Under the pieces are notes generated by a model that did not search any database, was not told where the DNA came from, and saw nothing but the letters and a program-made list of their open reading frames with translations. From assembly GCA_905478295.1 (NCBI GenBank), contig CAJQHZ010000004.1:60606-124605 (forward strand): 64,000 nucleotides of DNA, in the 5' to 3' direction. The position numbers were made by a program, and so were the translations under genes. The stretch is from an uncultured Flavobacteriales bacterium (GTDB lineage Bacteria > Bacteroidota > Bacteroidia > Flavobacteriales > Schleiferiaceae). Positions within the stretch are counted from its first letter, which is position 1; each line of letters opens with the position of its first letter. This document shows, piece by piece, positions 7,957 through 15,601 of this stretch.

Positions 7957-9007
7957 GTTGATTTTAGTGCCATTGGTCCTGTTGTTCATAGCTGCGAGTT
8001 GTGGGCCCGACGAGCCGTTGCACAATCCTACACCTTTGGCTTTAGAATACCCGTCCCATTTTCCAACACCGGATGTGCCCCTGGACAATTCCCTTACCGA
8101 AGAAGGTGTAAAGTTGGGGCGTCATTTGTTCTTTGACCCGAGGCTTTCCGGTGATAATACGCAAAGTTGTGGTTCGTGCCACAGTCAAGAAAATGGCTTT
8201 GCAGAGCCAGCAAGATATTCTACAGGAATAGACGGTATCACAGGTACAGTGAATGCCATGATACTATCGAACATGGCCTGGCAAGATTTCTTCTTCTGGG
8301 ATGGACGAGAAAACAGTTTAGAAGATCAGGTACAAGATCCCATCGTTAATCCTATTGAAATGCATGCACAATGGCCGGACGTCATTGCAAAATTGGCCCA
8401 GGATCCTACCTATGTTGAGCTATTTGCAGAAGCTTTTGGTGCTGATGACCCTATCACGAGACAAAATACCGCGAAAGCATTGGCTCAGTTCGTACGTACT
8501 CTGGTAAGTGGGGGTAGCAAGCTCGATCGTTATATAGAGGGTACGTATACATTTACGCCTTCAGAACAATTGGGCTTTGATATTTTCAACAACGAACAAG
8601 GCGATTGTTTCCATTGTCACGGTTTAGCGACCACAGGGTATCAATTGGGTGCACACGGATTGCTGCAATTCACAAACAATGGATTAGATAGCATTTATGT
8701 TGTGGGCGCAGGACGCGAGGCGGTTACGGGAGATCCGTCAGACCGCGGTAAATTCAAGGTCCCGTCATTACGCAATGTTGAATACAGTTACCCTTACATG
8801 CACGACGGTCGTTTTCAGACGCTTGCTGAGGTGCTTGATTTTTATGAAATGGGCGGACATCCATCACCGACGCTCGATCCTAACATGAAAGCTGTGGGAG
8901 TTGGACGGAATTGGTCCATTGCTCAAAAACAAGGATTATTAGATTTTTTAAAGACGTTTTCGGACCCCGCGTTTTTAACGGATACGTCATTTACAGATCC
9001 CTGGTAA
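7940..9007 (+). CDS. Di-heme cytochrome c peroxidase (MauG/CcpA family), lipoprotein
   Basis: Probably a periplasmic di-heme peroxidase reducing hydrogen peroxide, anchored as a lipoprotein. The 355-residue protein starts with a lipoprotein signal (LVLLFIAASC, Cys21) and has two heme c sites, CGSCH at 77-81 and CFHCH at 223-227. It also has family segments such as KLGRHLFFDPRLS, FFWDGRENSLEDQ and FKVPSLRNVEYSYPYMHDG. The start at 7940 lies inside the end of rluD (17-base overlap); a second in-frame ATG at 7946 would work equally well. Family members include true peroxidases and MauG-like oxidases, and I cannot separate them here. Confidence 0.88.
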   Translation: MKMKSKLILVPLVLLFIAASCGPDEPLHNPTPLALEYPSHFPTPDVPLDNSLTEEGVKLGRHLFFDPRLSGDNTQSCGSCHSQENGFAEPARYSTGIDGITGTVNAMILSNMAWQDFFFWDGRENSLEDQVQDPIVNPIEMHAQWPDVIAKLAQDPTYVELFAEAFGADDPITRQNTAKALAQFVRTLVSGGSKLDRYIEGTYTFTPSEQLGFDIFNNEQGDCFHCHGLATTGYQLGAHGLLQFTNNGLDSIYVVGAGREAVTGDPSDRGKFKVPSLRNVEYSYPYMHDGRFQTLAEVLDFYEMGGHPSPTLDPNMKAVGVGRNWSIAQKQGLLDFLKTFSDPAFLTDTSFTDPW

Positions 9008-9008
9008 A

Positions 9009-9494
9009 ATGAAATTACTCTATACCGGCACAGCCTTTATAGAACCCATGTTCCCCAACATGCCGCACAACGTGTTGAGTATTTCGACAACGATTATTGC
9101 GGATTTTCCTCAAAAGCACCGTACCCGAATTGTGCTAAAAATCAACGGAGAAGGGCACATTCAATGCGGACTAAACTCCCATATCCCGGGCATGCGTTGC
9201 ATGATGATCAGTAAAAAAAACATGTCCGATTTAGGTTTACTCACCGGCGAAAAGGTTGCTTTTGAAATTTTTGAAGACCCAGATCCTCTCGGCGTTGCGG
9301 TGCCCGAAGTGCTCAAAGCGCTTCTTGAGCAAGATGAAGTCGTAGAACGCATATGGAATAAGCTGACCGATGGCAGGAAGCGCACCATCTGTCATTCGAC
9401 CATGCGCATTAAGAACATAGATTTACAGGTAGAACGGGCGTTGGAATTCTTTGAAGTGGAGCGAGAGAAAATGGTCCAAAAAGGGAAGTGGTAG
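9009..9494 (+). CDS. DUF1905 / YdeI-OmpD-associated-like protein
   Basis: A 161-residue cytoplasmic protein of two parts. Residues 30-90 (RIVLKINGEGHIQCGLN, then LGLLTGEKVAFEIFEDP) resemble the DUF1905 beta-barrel, and residues 95-155 (VPEVLKALLEQDEVVERIW, then LTDGRKRTICHSTMRI) resemble the YdeI/OmpD-associated helical domain. Members of this group have been called bacteriocin-protection proteins, but their biochemical function is not known. It begins one base after the cytochrome c peroxidase stop, so the two are likely co-transcribed. There is no signal peptide. Confidence 0.7.
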   Translation: MKLLYTGTAFIEPMFPNMPHNVLSISTTIIADFPQKHRTRIVLKINGEGHIQCGLNSHIPGMRCMMISKKNMSDLGLLTGEKVAFEIFEDPDPLGVAVPEVLKALLEQDEVVERIWNKLTDGRKRTICHSTMRIKNIDLQVERALEFFEVEREKMVQKGKW

Positions 9495-9579
9495 ATTTTG
9501 GCACGCCTTTTGGATTAATTCATTTAAGGACTCCGTACCTTAACCTACCTAATTTTAATTAACAGTAAAACCGTGAATT

Positions 9580-10134
9580 ATGAAAGCGAGAATCCTCTTA
9601 GTGGCTGTGGCCAGCGCAGGACTTTTATTAGCCAGCTGTGGTTCTAAAACAAAAGTACCAAAGGGTGAAATAGAACAAGTTTTGCCATGTTCAGAGTTTA
9701 AAAGTGATAACAAGACGTTCCGCGTCTACAGTTTCGGTGAAAGTGCCGATATGAATGTTGCTAAGAAAAAAGCGCTGAGTAATGCACGTACTGAGCTCGC
9801 TGGAATGGTAAATAGTACCATGAAAGTAGTCGCAGACAACTATGTGAAGAGCATGGAAGTCAATAACGTTGAAGAGGTATTGGAGCGTTTTGAAGAAAAC
9901 TCACGGACAATAATCAATGAACGCTTAAATGGTTCTGTAGTGGTTTGTGATCGTGTGACTCAAGTGCAGTCTAGCGGCAAGTTTAAATACTACATTGCGA
10001 TAGAATTGGACGGAGAGAAAATCGTTAAGAATTACTACAAAGCGCTTTCGAAGAACGATAAGATCATGGTTGATTACAACTATGAAAAGTTTAAAGAGAC
10101 GTACGAAAAAGAGATGGAACGCGCAGGTAGGTAA
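9580..10134 (+). CDS. LPP20-like lipoprotein
   Basis: A 184-residue lipoprotein with signal and lipobox AGLLLASC (Cys20). The mature part has the pattern FGESADMNVAKKKALSNART, alternating Ala and charged residues in the way of the LPP20/FlgT-N type fold, followed by a beta-rich half (KFKYYIAIELDGEKIVKNYY) and a charged helix. Proteins of this type sit on the periplasmic face of the outer membrane, and their role is not known outside flagellated species. The gene has an 85-base leader region upstream and ends in a strong terminator lying inside the opposing glycosyltransferase gene. The family assignment is tentative. Confidence 0.6.
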   Translation: MKARILLVAVASAGLLLASCGSKTKVPKGEIEQVLPCSEFKSDNKTFRVYSFGESADMNVAKKKALSNARTELAGMVNSTMKVVADNYVKSMEVNNVEEVLERFEENSRTIINERLNGSVVVCDRVTQVQSSGKFKYYIAIELDGEKIVKNYYKALSKNDKIMVDYNYEKFKETYEKEMERAGR

Positions 10135-11184
10135 CTACACGTACGCGTCGAGCAACTCAAGAATTATAGCGTCCCACGATCTGCTCTCGAGCAGATCGTG
10201 GGATTTTTTTTGCGCTAGGTTTCCGTTGAGTGCCGCGGTAATTACAGACACAGCTGCCTTTTTATCGGCCATCTGAATGGGCGTGCCCACAGGAGCGAGT
10301 GTTTCATTCATGTCTGCAACGTCATTGTACAATACATGCATACCCTGTGAAGCGGCTTCCCAGCCCACCAGTGAGAAGGATTCGAAATGCGAGGGTATGA
10401 TAAGTGCGCGGTGCGAGCGAAGCAAACGTTTAAGTTCGTCGCCAGCGGTATAGGGCAAGAATGAAACGCTCGACCCGGCTTGGTCAAGGCAATCATGGTA
10501 ATAGGTTTTCTGATTCGCATTGGCATCACCTACAACAGTAAGCGGCCAGTTGTTTTCAGTAGCCCAATTGATTATGGTTTTTTGATTCTTAAGCCATTCC
10601 AATCTGCCTAAAAGCAATAAGCCTTCACGTTTTTGGCGCTGCTCAAAGGGCGCTAGAAACGATGCCTCAATGCCAAGCGGTACCGTTTTAACTGCACAAC
10701 TAAGGTCACCAAAGTCACTTTCTATCCGCTGCTCCTCGCTTTTGGATGAGGTGATTAACAGGTCCGTTAATTTGATGAGCGCACGCACGCAGGATTTTTG
10801 GCCGTGTAACAGGAACAATATACCTGGGAATCTGTCACTGCCGTTTAGTGCACGCCCTAGTGTTTTTACATATTCTAAACCGTGCTTGCCCACCAGTGCA
10901 TAAAGCCGCGGGAATCGCTGCTTGTCGGCAAGACTGTAATCGACATAAATACTGCTGAGAATCTTCTTGCCTTTGAACGATTTAAAATAGGGCAATAGGT
11001 CCGCCGGTCTCCCAAGGTTGAACCCATGAAGTACAGTGGCTGAAAGGGGTAGGGGTTGACCTGCGGTGATGATGGTCGCTTCGTGCCCATAGCTGCGCAA
11101 TGCGGAAGCCGTTTCCTCCACTTGCACTGTATCGCCTCCGGGCTGTGTATACAGGGTTTTTCGTGCCAGAAGCACTACATGCAT
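10135..11184 (-). CDS. GT4 family glycosyltransferase
   Basis: A 349-residue GT-B fold glycosyltransferase. The N-terminal half holds ARKTLYTQPGGDTVQVEET (acceptor side, with the GGxxxxV pattern common in this family) and the C-terminal half the GT4 donor-binding segment: LLLLGRLEWLKNQ, then IIPSHFESFSLVGWEAASQG (EX7E). It would transfer a sugar from an NDP donor to a lipid or polysaccharide; the substrate is unknown. It overlaps the small HMA gene by one base (TAATG) and is thus apparently the last gene of the copA operon. The last 25 codons contain the terminator of the convergent lipoprotein gene; the two stop codons abut with no spacing. Confidence 0.85.
   Translation of the reverse strand: MHVVLLARKTLYTQPGGDTVQVEETASALRSYGHEATIITAGQPLPLSATVLHGFNLGRPADLLPYFKSFKGKKILSSIYVDYSLADKQRFPRLYALVGKHGLEYVKTLGRALNGSDRFPGILFLLHGQKSCVRALIKLTDLLITSSKSEEQRIESDFGDLSCAVKTVPLGIEASFLAPFEQRQKREGLLLLGRLEWLKNQKTIINWATENNWPLTVVGDANANQKTYYHDCLDQAGSSVSFLPYTAGDELKRLLRSHRALIIPSHFESFSLVGWEAASQGMHVLYNDVADMNETLAPVGTPIQMADKKAAVSVITAALNGNLAQKKSHDLLESRSWDAIILELLDAYV
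10173..10211 (+). terminator. Rho-independent terminator inside the opposing glycosyltransferase gene
   Basis: Perfect 13-bp stem (CCCACGATCTGCT at 10173-10185 with AGCAGATCGTGGG at 10190-10202), loop CTCG, followed by a run of eight T at 10204-10211. Its orientation fits the lipoprotein gene ending at 10134. The same bases encode SHDLLESRSWD near the C-terminus of the glycosyltransferase. Confidence 0.9.
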
Positions 11185-11375
11185 TATTCGGCGATCATAT
11201 TGTGTGCTTCTAATACGTCGAGGACATCATCAACATCTACATCATCAGAAAATGTCAATGGTTTATTTGAAAGCGTTGTATCCACACTCCAGTTTCCTTC
11301 GCCGAGCAATGCATTAAGGTCCGATTGCACTTTGGCGATACAGCCGCCACAATTGATTTTTGAATCTAATGTCAT
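11184..11375 (-). CDS. Small heavy-metal-associated (HMA) domain protein, likely copper chaperone
   Basis: A 63-residue single-domain protein. It has the metal-binding pair Cys-Gly-Gly-Cys at positions 9-12 (INCGGCIAKV), followed by a ferredoxin-like HMA fold (LNALLGEGNWSVDT and a C-terminal VLDVLEAHNMI). In the standard motif the first Cys follows MxC or MTC; here it is NCGGC. It overlaps copA by 4 bases (ATGA) and the next gene by one base, so the three are translationally coupled. I infer that it delivers Cu(I) to or from CopA. The length is near that of CopZ-type chaperones. Confidence 0.82.
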   Translation of the reverse strand: MTLDSKINCGGCIAKVQSDLNALLGEGNWSVDTTLSNKPLTFSDDVDVDDVLDVLEAHNMIAE

Positions 11376-13507
11376 TGTAAGGGTTTCTTATGGAGTCGCA
11401 GTGAATTAGCTACCACGCCCAAGCTACTAAAACTCATGGCAATACTCGCCATCATTGGGGTTAATTCTAATCCGAGTGGGGCGGCCAGCAGACCTGCAGC
11501 TATAGGAATGGCGATGAGATTATAGCCGAAAGCCCACCATAAATTGCCTCGAATGGTTTGCATGGTCAGCTTACTCAGTTTGAAATAGTGTGCTAATTGC
11601 GGTAATCCTTCTCGCGTCAAAACCACAGCAGCACTTTCTTGCGCTACCGCAGTTCCGTGGGCTAGGGAAACACCTACATCGGCGGCATTCAACGCAATAC
11701 TGTCATTGATTCCGTCGCCAAGCATTAGGGTTCGGCCTTGCTCTTGATACGCCTTTACTAATTCTACCTTATCGTTCGGCTGCAATCCGCCGTGGTACTT
11801 CACTATACCCAAAGCTTTGGCCGTCTTTGCAACCGCTTCTTCAACATCCCCCGATGCGATAATGGGGGTGATGCCACGTTGCTGCAGTTCGCGTATTAAT
11901 AGCGGTGCATCAGGATGTAGGGTATCTTCAAAGGATACTAAGGCAATGAGACCTTCTTCTCTAAAGCAGAGGGTGTGTGTATAGGGTGCGATCGGAGGGT
12001 GCGTACCTGTGACTTCAGTGAAAAATTGTCCCGAACCTATGTAGTACTGTTGTCCATCAATCTTTCCTTGAATCCCTTTACCTGGAACTGCCTTAAAACG
12101 CTTCACTTGAGGTAATCCATCGACATTTCCAAAGTAGGTAGCTAAGGCATGATTGAGCGGATGCGTGCCCTTTTCATTCAAAGCTGCCACGATGGAACGC
12201 GATTCCTTGTCGCTCCAATCAATCCCAGTAACTACGGGTTTTCCTAAGGTGAGTGTCCCGGTTTTATCGAGAATCGCAAATTTTACTTCGCCGGCCAATT
12301 GCAAGGCGGCAGCGTCCTTGATCAACAATCCATTTTTACTGCCTATTCCAGTTGCCGCTACTACAGCCAGTGGCGTGGCTAATCCCAGTGCGCATGGACA
12401 TGCGATGACGAGTACATCAACGGCAAAGACCACTGCCTTCTGCGAGTCAAAGCCAAAATGCCACACTAACCCAGTAAGCAAACTCAAACCTAAAATAGCG
12501 GGCACAAACACCTTAGATATGCGATCGGTTAATGCTTCAATAGGGGCTGCGGTGCCCTGTGCATCCACAACAGCATCGATAATGCCGCCCAAAGCGCTGC
12601 TTCGTCCTGTATGAGTCACGCGTACCAGTAACCCTTCATGGCCGTTCATGGTACCCGCCCAAACTTTCGATCCAATTCCTTTTTCCACCGGTATAGGTTC
12701 CCCGGTAAATGTGCTTTCATCGATGGTGCTTCTGCCTTCGACGACCTTTCCGTCTACCGGCACGCGTTGTGCGGGTGGAATCCAGACCAATTGATCCAAT
12801 TCCAGTGATTCAACTCCTACCGTTCGCTGCAAACCCTCATCCACCAAAATAGCCTCATTAGGCTGTATAGAGAGGAGCGCAGTTAATGCTTTACTGTTCG
12901 ACAACTTTCCACGGTCTTCCAATAGCTTACCGATGAGTATAAAATAAATAATCAAGCCTGCACTTTCGAAATAGACCTGTTCGTGCCTGTCCATAGCCCA
13001 TCCCACTATAGAATAGCCGAAGGCAACTAAGGAGCCTAAACTCACTAAAGTATCCATATTCGTGTTGCCCATTTTAGCGAGTGCAAAAGCCTTCGCGTGA
13101 ATGTTCCTTCCGAAGTACATGCTGAGTGCGGTAGCAAGTAAAAATTGGAGTATAATGCTCCAACTCGCATGCACGTGCATCATACCCACAATGAATAAGG
13201 GAACGGCAAGCGCTGAAGCAGCAATCAGTTCATTGCGTTTGCGGTCTACCGCTTCTTTTTGATTCTTTATCCGCGTTCGTGGACTGATGTAGCTGGTCGT
13301 AAGTTCGTACCCTGCTGCAGCTAAACTTTTTTGGAGTGTAGCGACATCTAAAACGTCTGTATCTATAGTCGCTTTAAAGCTGCCGCTGGCGTAGCGAACC
13401 TGCACGTGTTCCATACCGGGCGTGCCTGTGGCAATGCTGTGTGCACTGTGTGCACAGCCTGCACAAGTCATTCCTGATAATGCCCACTGTATTTGCTCTT
13501 TTGCCAT
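11372..13507 (-). CDS. copA: P1B-type Cu(I)-exporting ATPase
   Basis: Exports Cu(I) from the cytoplasm with ATP. The 711-residue protein has one N-terminal HMA domain (Cys-Ala-Gly-Cys at 15-18), eight predicted membrane helices, the actuator TGE (268-270), the membrane metal site CPC (370-372), the phosphorylated Asp in DKTGT (Asp414), the HP motif (GTHPLNHA) and GDGINDS. The last helices carry GYN and MSFSS, the pattern of copper-specific (P1B-1) pumps. The ATG at 13505-13507 is preceded by a perfect -7 box after 4 bases. It is first in a three-gene operon; no copper-responsive regulator is next to it. Confidence 0.96.
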   Translation of the reverse strand: MAKEQIQWALSGMTCAGCAHSAHSIATGTPGMEHVQVRYASGSFKATIDTDVLDVATLQKSLAAAGYELTTSYISPRTRIKNQKEAVDRKRNELIAASALAVPLFIVGMMHVHASWSIILQFLLATALSMYFGRNIHAKAFALAKMGNTNMDTLVSLGSLVAFGYSIVGWAMDRHEQVYFESAGLIIYFILIGKLLEDRGKLSNSKALTALLSIQPNEAILVDEGLQRTVGVESLELDQLVWIPPAQRVPVDGKVVEGRSTIDESTFTGEPIPVEKGIGSKVWAGTMNGHEGLLVRVTHTGRSSALGGIIDAVVDAQGTAAPIEALTDRISKVFVPAILGLSLLTGLVWHFGFDSQKAVVFAVDVLVIACPCALGLATPLAVVAATGIGSKNGLLIKDAAALQLAGEVKFAILDKTGTLTLGKPVVTGIDWSDKESRSIVAALNEKGTHPLNHALATYFGNVDGLPQVKRFKAVPGKGIQGKIDGQQYYIGSGQFFTEVTGTHPPIAPYTHTLCFREEGLIALVSFEDTLHPDAPLLIRELQQRGITPIIASGDVEEAVAKTAKALGIVKYHGGLQPNDKVELVKAYQEQGRTLMLGDGINDSIALNAADVGVSLAHGTAVAQESAAVVLTREGLPQLAHYFKLSKLTMQTIRGNLWWAFGYNLIAIPIAAGLLAAPLGLELTPMMASIAMSFSSLGVVANSLRLHKKPLQ

Positions 13508-13511
13508 GGTT

Positions 13512-13519
13512 CAAAGGTA
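13512..13519 (-). promoter_or_regulatory. Candidate -7 box of the copA operon
   Basis: Minus strand TACCTTTG matches TAnnTTTG exactly and lies 4 bases before the copA ATG. The -33 element is not clear: a T-rich CTTTTTACC lies at about 16 bases. It predicts a leaderless or almost leaderless transcript. Confidence 0.5.
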
Positions 13520-13540
13520 GGTATTGCGGATGGTAAAAAG

Positions 13541-13548
13541 TATCTTTG
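13541..13548 (+). promoter_or_regulatory. Candidate -7 box of the M3 oligopeptidase gene
   Basis: TATCTTTG is an exact TAnnTTTG match, 28 bases before the ATG at 13577. No TTTG is found 19 bases upstream; the nearest TTG is at 13524-13526, a spacing of 14. Confidence 0.45.
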
Positions 13549-13576
13549 AATAATCGCATAAATTGTTACGAGCTCC

Positions 13577-15601
13577 ATGAATCCACTTATAGATTTCCCG
13601 TCCACACCGCACAAAGCATTAGCTTTTGACCGTATTAAGCCCGAACATTTCTTGCCGGCATTGGAGCATTGGATCCAGGTGTCTAAGGAACGTCAAGCAG
13701 CCATTGTGGCCAATTCTGAAGCTCCCACCTTCGAGAATACTGTGGCCGCATTAGAATTCTCCTCCTTAGAATTAAATAAAGTGAGCAGCTGTTTTTTCAA
13801 CCTAAATAGTGCTGAAACAAACGATGCCATTCAGGAAATCGCACGGGAATTTTCACCAAAATTGACGGCATTTAGCAGCGAGACGTTATTGAACGAACCT
13901 TTGTTCCTTCGTATTGAAAGCGTTTACGAATCTGGGCAAGAGCTGGACTCAGCAGAAGCGAAGCGCTTACTCAATGAAACCTATGAAAGCTTTGTCCGCA
14001 ACGGTGCTGCACTCGAAGGTGAAGATCGCGCACGACTAACGGCTTTAAATGAAGAATTAAGCACATTGTCATTGACTTTCGGGGAGCATGTTTTAGCAGA
14101 AACTAAAGCGTTTCAATACCATACTGTGGCCACTCAGGATCTTCAAGGATTGCCAGAAGATGTGATTGAAGCTGCGGCTCAACAGGGTCAGGAGCAAGGT
14201 AAAGAGGGTTATGTCCTAGGCCTAGATATGCCTACCTACATGGCTGTTATGAAATATGCCGATCGCTCAGAATTGCGTTCCCATTTTTACCGTGCTTATG
14301 GTTCGCGCGCCGTTAAGGAAAACGAAAATAACAATGAACAGGTCATTAAAAACCTGGTCAATAAACGCATGGAGCGGGCGCAATTGCTTGGGTTCGATTC
14401 TCATGCACAGCTAACCTTGAGCAAGCGCATGGCGAAAACGCCAGGTACCGTTTTAAACTTTTTGGATCATTTACTGGAGGTGGCTAAGCCAGCGGCTGAG
14501 CGGGATCTGAAGGCTGTTACGGACTTTGCAGCCGCGGAGGGTGCTGATCTTCCCATCCAACCGTGGGACTTTAGTTATTGGTCAGAAAAGTTGAAGATGG
14601 AGCGCCTTGCCCTGGACGATCAAGCCTTGAAGCCATATTTCAAGCTTGAAAATGTTTTGCAGGGTGCCTTTACTGTGGCAGGCAGGTTGTTTGGACTTCA
14701 TTTCAAACACCATCCTGATGTATCGATTTACCACGAGGATGTAGATGCCTATGAAGTCTTTGATGCCGACGGTAATTTCTTGAGTCTCTTTTACGCAGAC
14801 TTTTTTCCCAGAGCGGGTAAACGTGCTGGCGCCTGGATGACGAGCTATCAGAGTATGTATACCAAAGAGGACACCGAAGTACGTCCACATATCAGTATTG
14901 TTTGCAATTTCACAAAGCCGACAGCCTCAAGGCCTTCGCTTCTTACGTTTAACGAGGTCACCACCTTATTTCACGAGTTTGGACATGCCTTGCACGGAAT
15001 GATGGCACGCGGAACGTATCCATCACTCACAGGGACAAGCGTGTATTGGGATTTTGTGGAGCTCCCTTCGCAAATTATGGAGAATTGGTGCTACCAGCCC
15101 GAAGCATTAGCACTGTTTGCAAAGCACTATGAGACCGGTGCCGTCTTACCTACGGAATACATTGATAAGATTAAAGAAAGTCAGACCTTCCTAGAGGGTT
15201 ATATGACTTTACGCCAGCTCAACTTTGGCTATTTAGACATGAGTTGGCACGATAGAAAAGAATCATTTGAAGGCGATGTGGCTTCACATGAAAAGGCTGC
15301 AACTGAGCGAACCGCTCTATTTGATCCAGTTGAAGGTACTCGCTCCAGTACTGCCTTTAGCCATATTTTTCAGGGAGGATATAGTGCAGGATACTACAGT
15401 TACAAATGGGCTGAAGTTTTGGATGCTGATGCTTTTGAGCGATTTGAAGAGGAAGGTTTATTCAACCCAAAAGTAGCCGCAGATTTTGCGTTAATCTTGC
15501 AGAGTGGTGGTACTGTTGCTCCCGATGAATTGTATCGAAAGTTTAGAGGACGTGACCCAAAGGTGGATGCTTTAATTAAGCGCGCTGGAATTTCCGCTTA
15601 A
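13577..15601 (+). CDS. M3 family oligopeptidase (oligopeptidase A / Dcp-like)
   Basis: A 674-residue cytoplasmic zinc metallopeptidase that cleaves short peptides, including leftover signal peptides. The zinc motif HEFGHALH begins at residue 466, followed by the third-ligand region WDFVELPSQIMENW. The C-terminal half also has the conserved GTRSSTAFSHIF and GYSAGYYSYKWAEVLDADAF segments of the M3A branch. The length is typical of OpdA and Dcp; there is no signal peptide, which favours the OpdA/PrlC type. The stop codon overlaps that of the convergent MATE gene (shared TTAA). Confidence 0.93.
   Translation: MNPLIDFPSTPHKALAFDRIKPEHFLPALEHWIQVSKERQAAIVANSEAPTFENTVAALEFSSLELNKVSSCFFNLNSAETNDAIQEIAREFSPKLTAFSSETLLNEPLFLRIESVYESGQELDSAEAKRLLNETYESFVRNGAALEGEDRARLTALNEELSTLSLTFGEHVLAETKAFQYHTVATQDLQGLPEDVIEAAAQQGQEQGKEGYVLGLDMPTYMAVMKYADRSELRSHFYRAYGSRAVKENENNNEQVIKNLVNKRMERAQLLGFDSHAQLTLSKRMAKTPGTVLNFLDHLLEVAKPAAERDLKAVTDFAAAEGADLPIQPWDFSYWSEKLKMERLALDDQALKPYFKLENVLQGAFTVAGRLFGLHFKHHPDVSIYHEDVDAYEVFDADGNFLSLFYADFFPRAGKRAGAWMTSYQSMYTKEDTEVRPHISIVCNFTKPTASRPSLLTFNEVTTLFHEFGHALHGMMARGTYPSLTGTSVYWDFVELPSQIMENWCYQPEALALFAKHYETGAVLPTEYIDKIKESQTFLEGYMTLRQLNFGYLDMSWHDRKESFEGDVASHEKAATERTALFDPVEGTRSSTAFSHIFQGGYSAGYYSYKWAEVLDADAFERFEEEGLFNPKVAADFALILQSGGTVAPDELYRKFRGRDPKVDALIKRAGISA

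Noticed and set aside
9500..9545. Promoter of the LPP20-like gene (TTTG at 9509, TACCTTAA at 9536)
   Set aside because: Spacer of 23 and two mismatches in the -7 box; not good enough to list as a feature.
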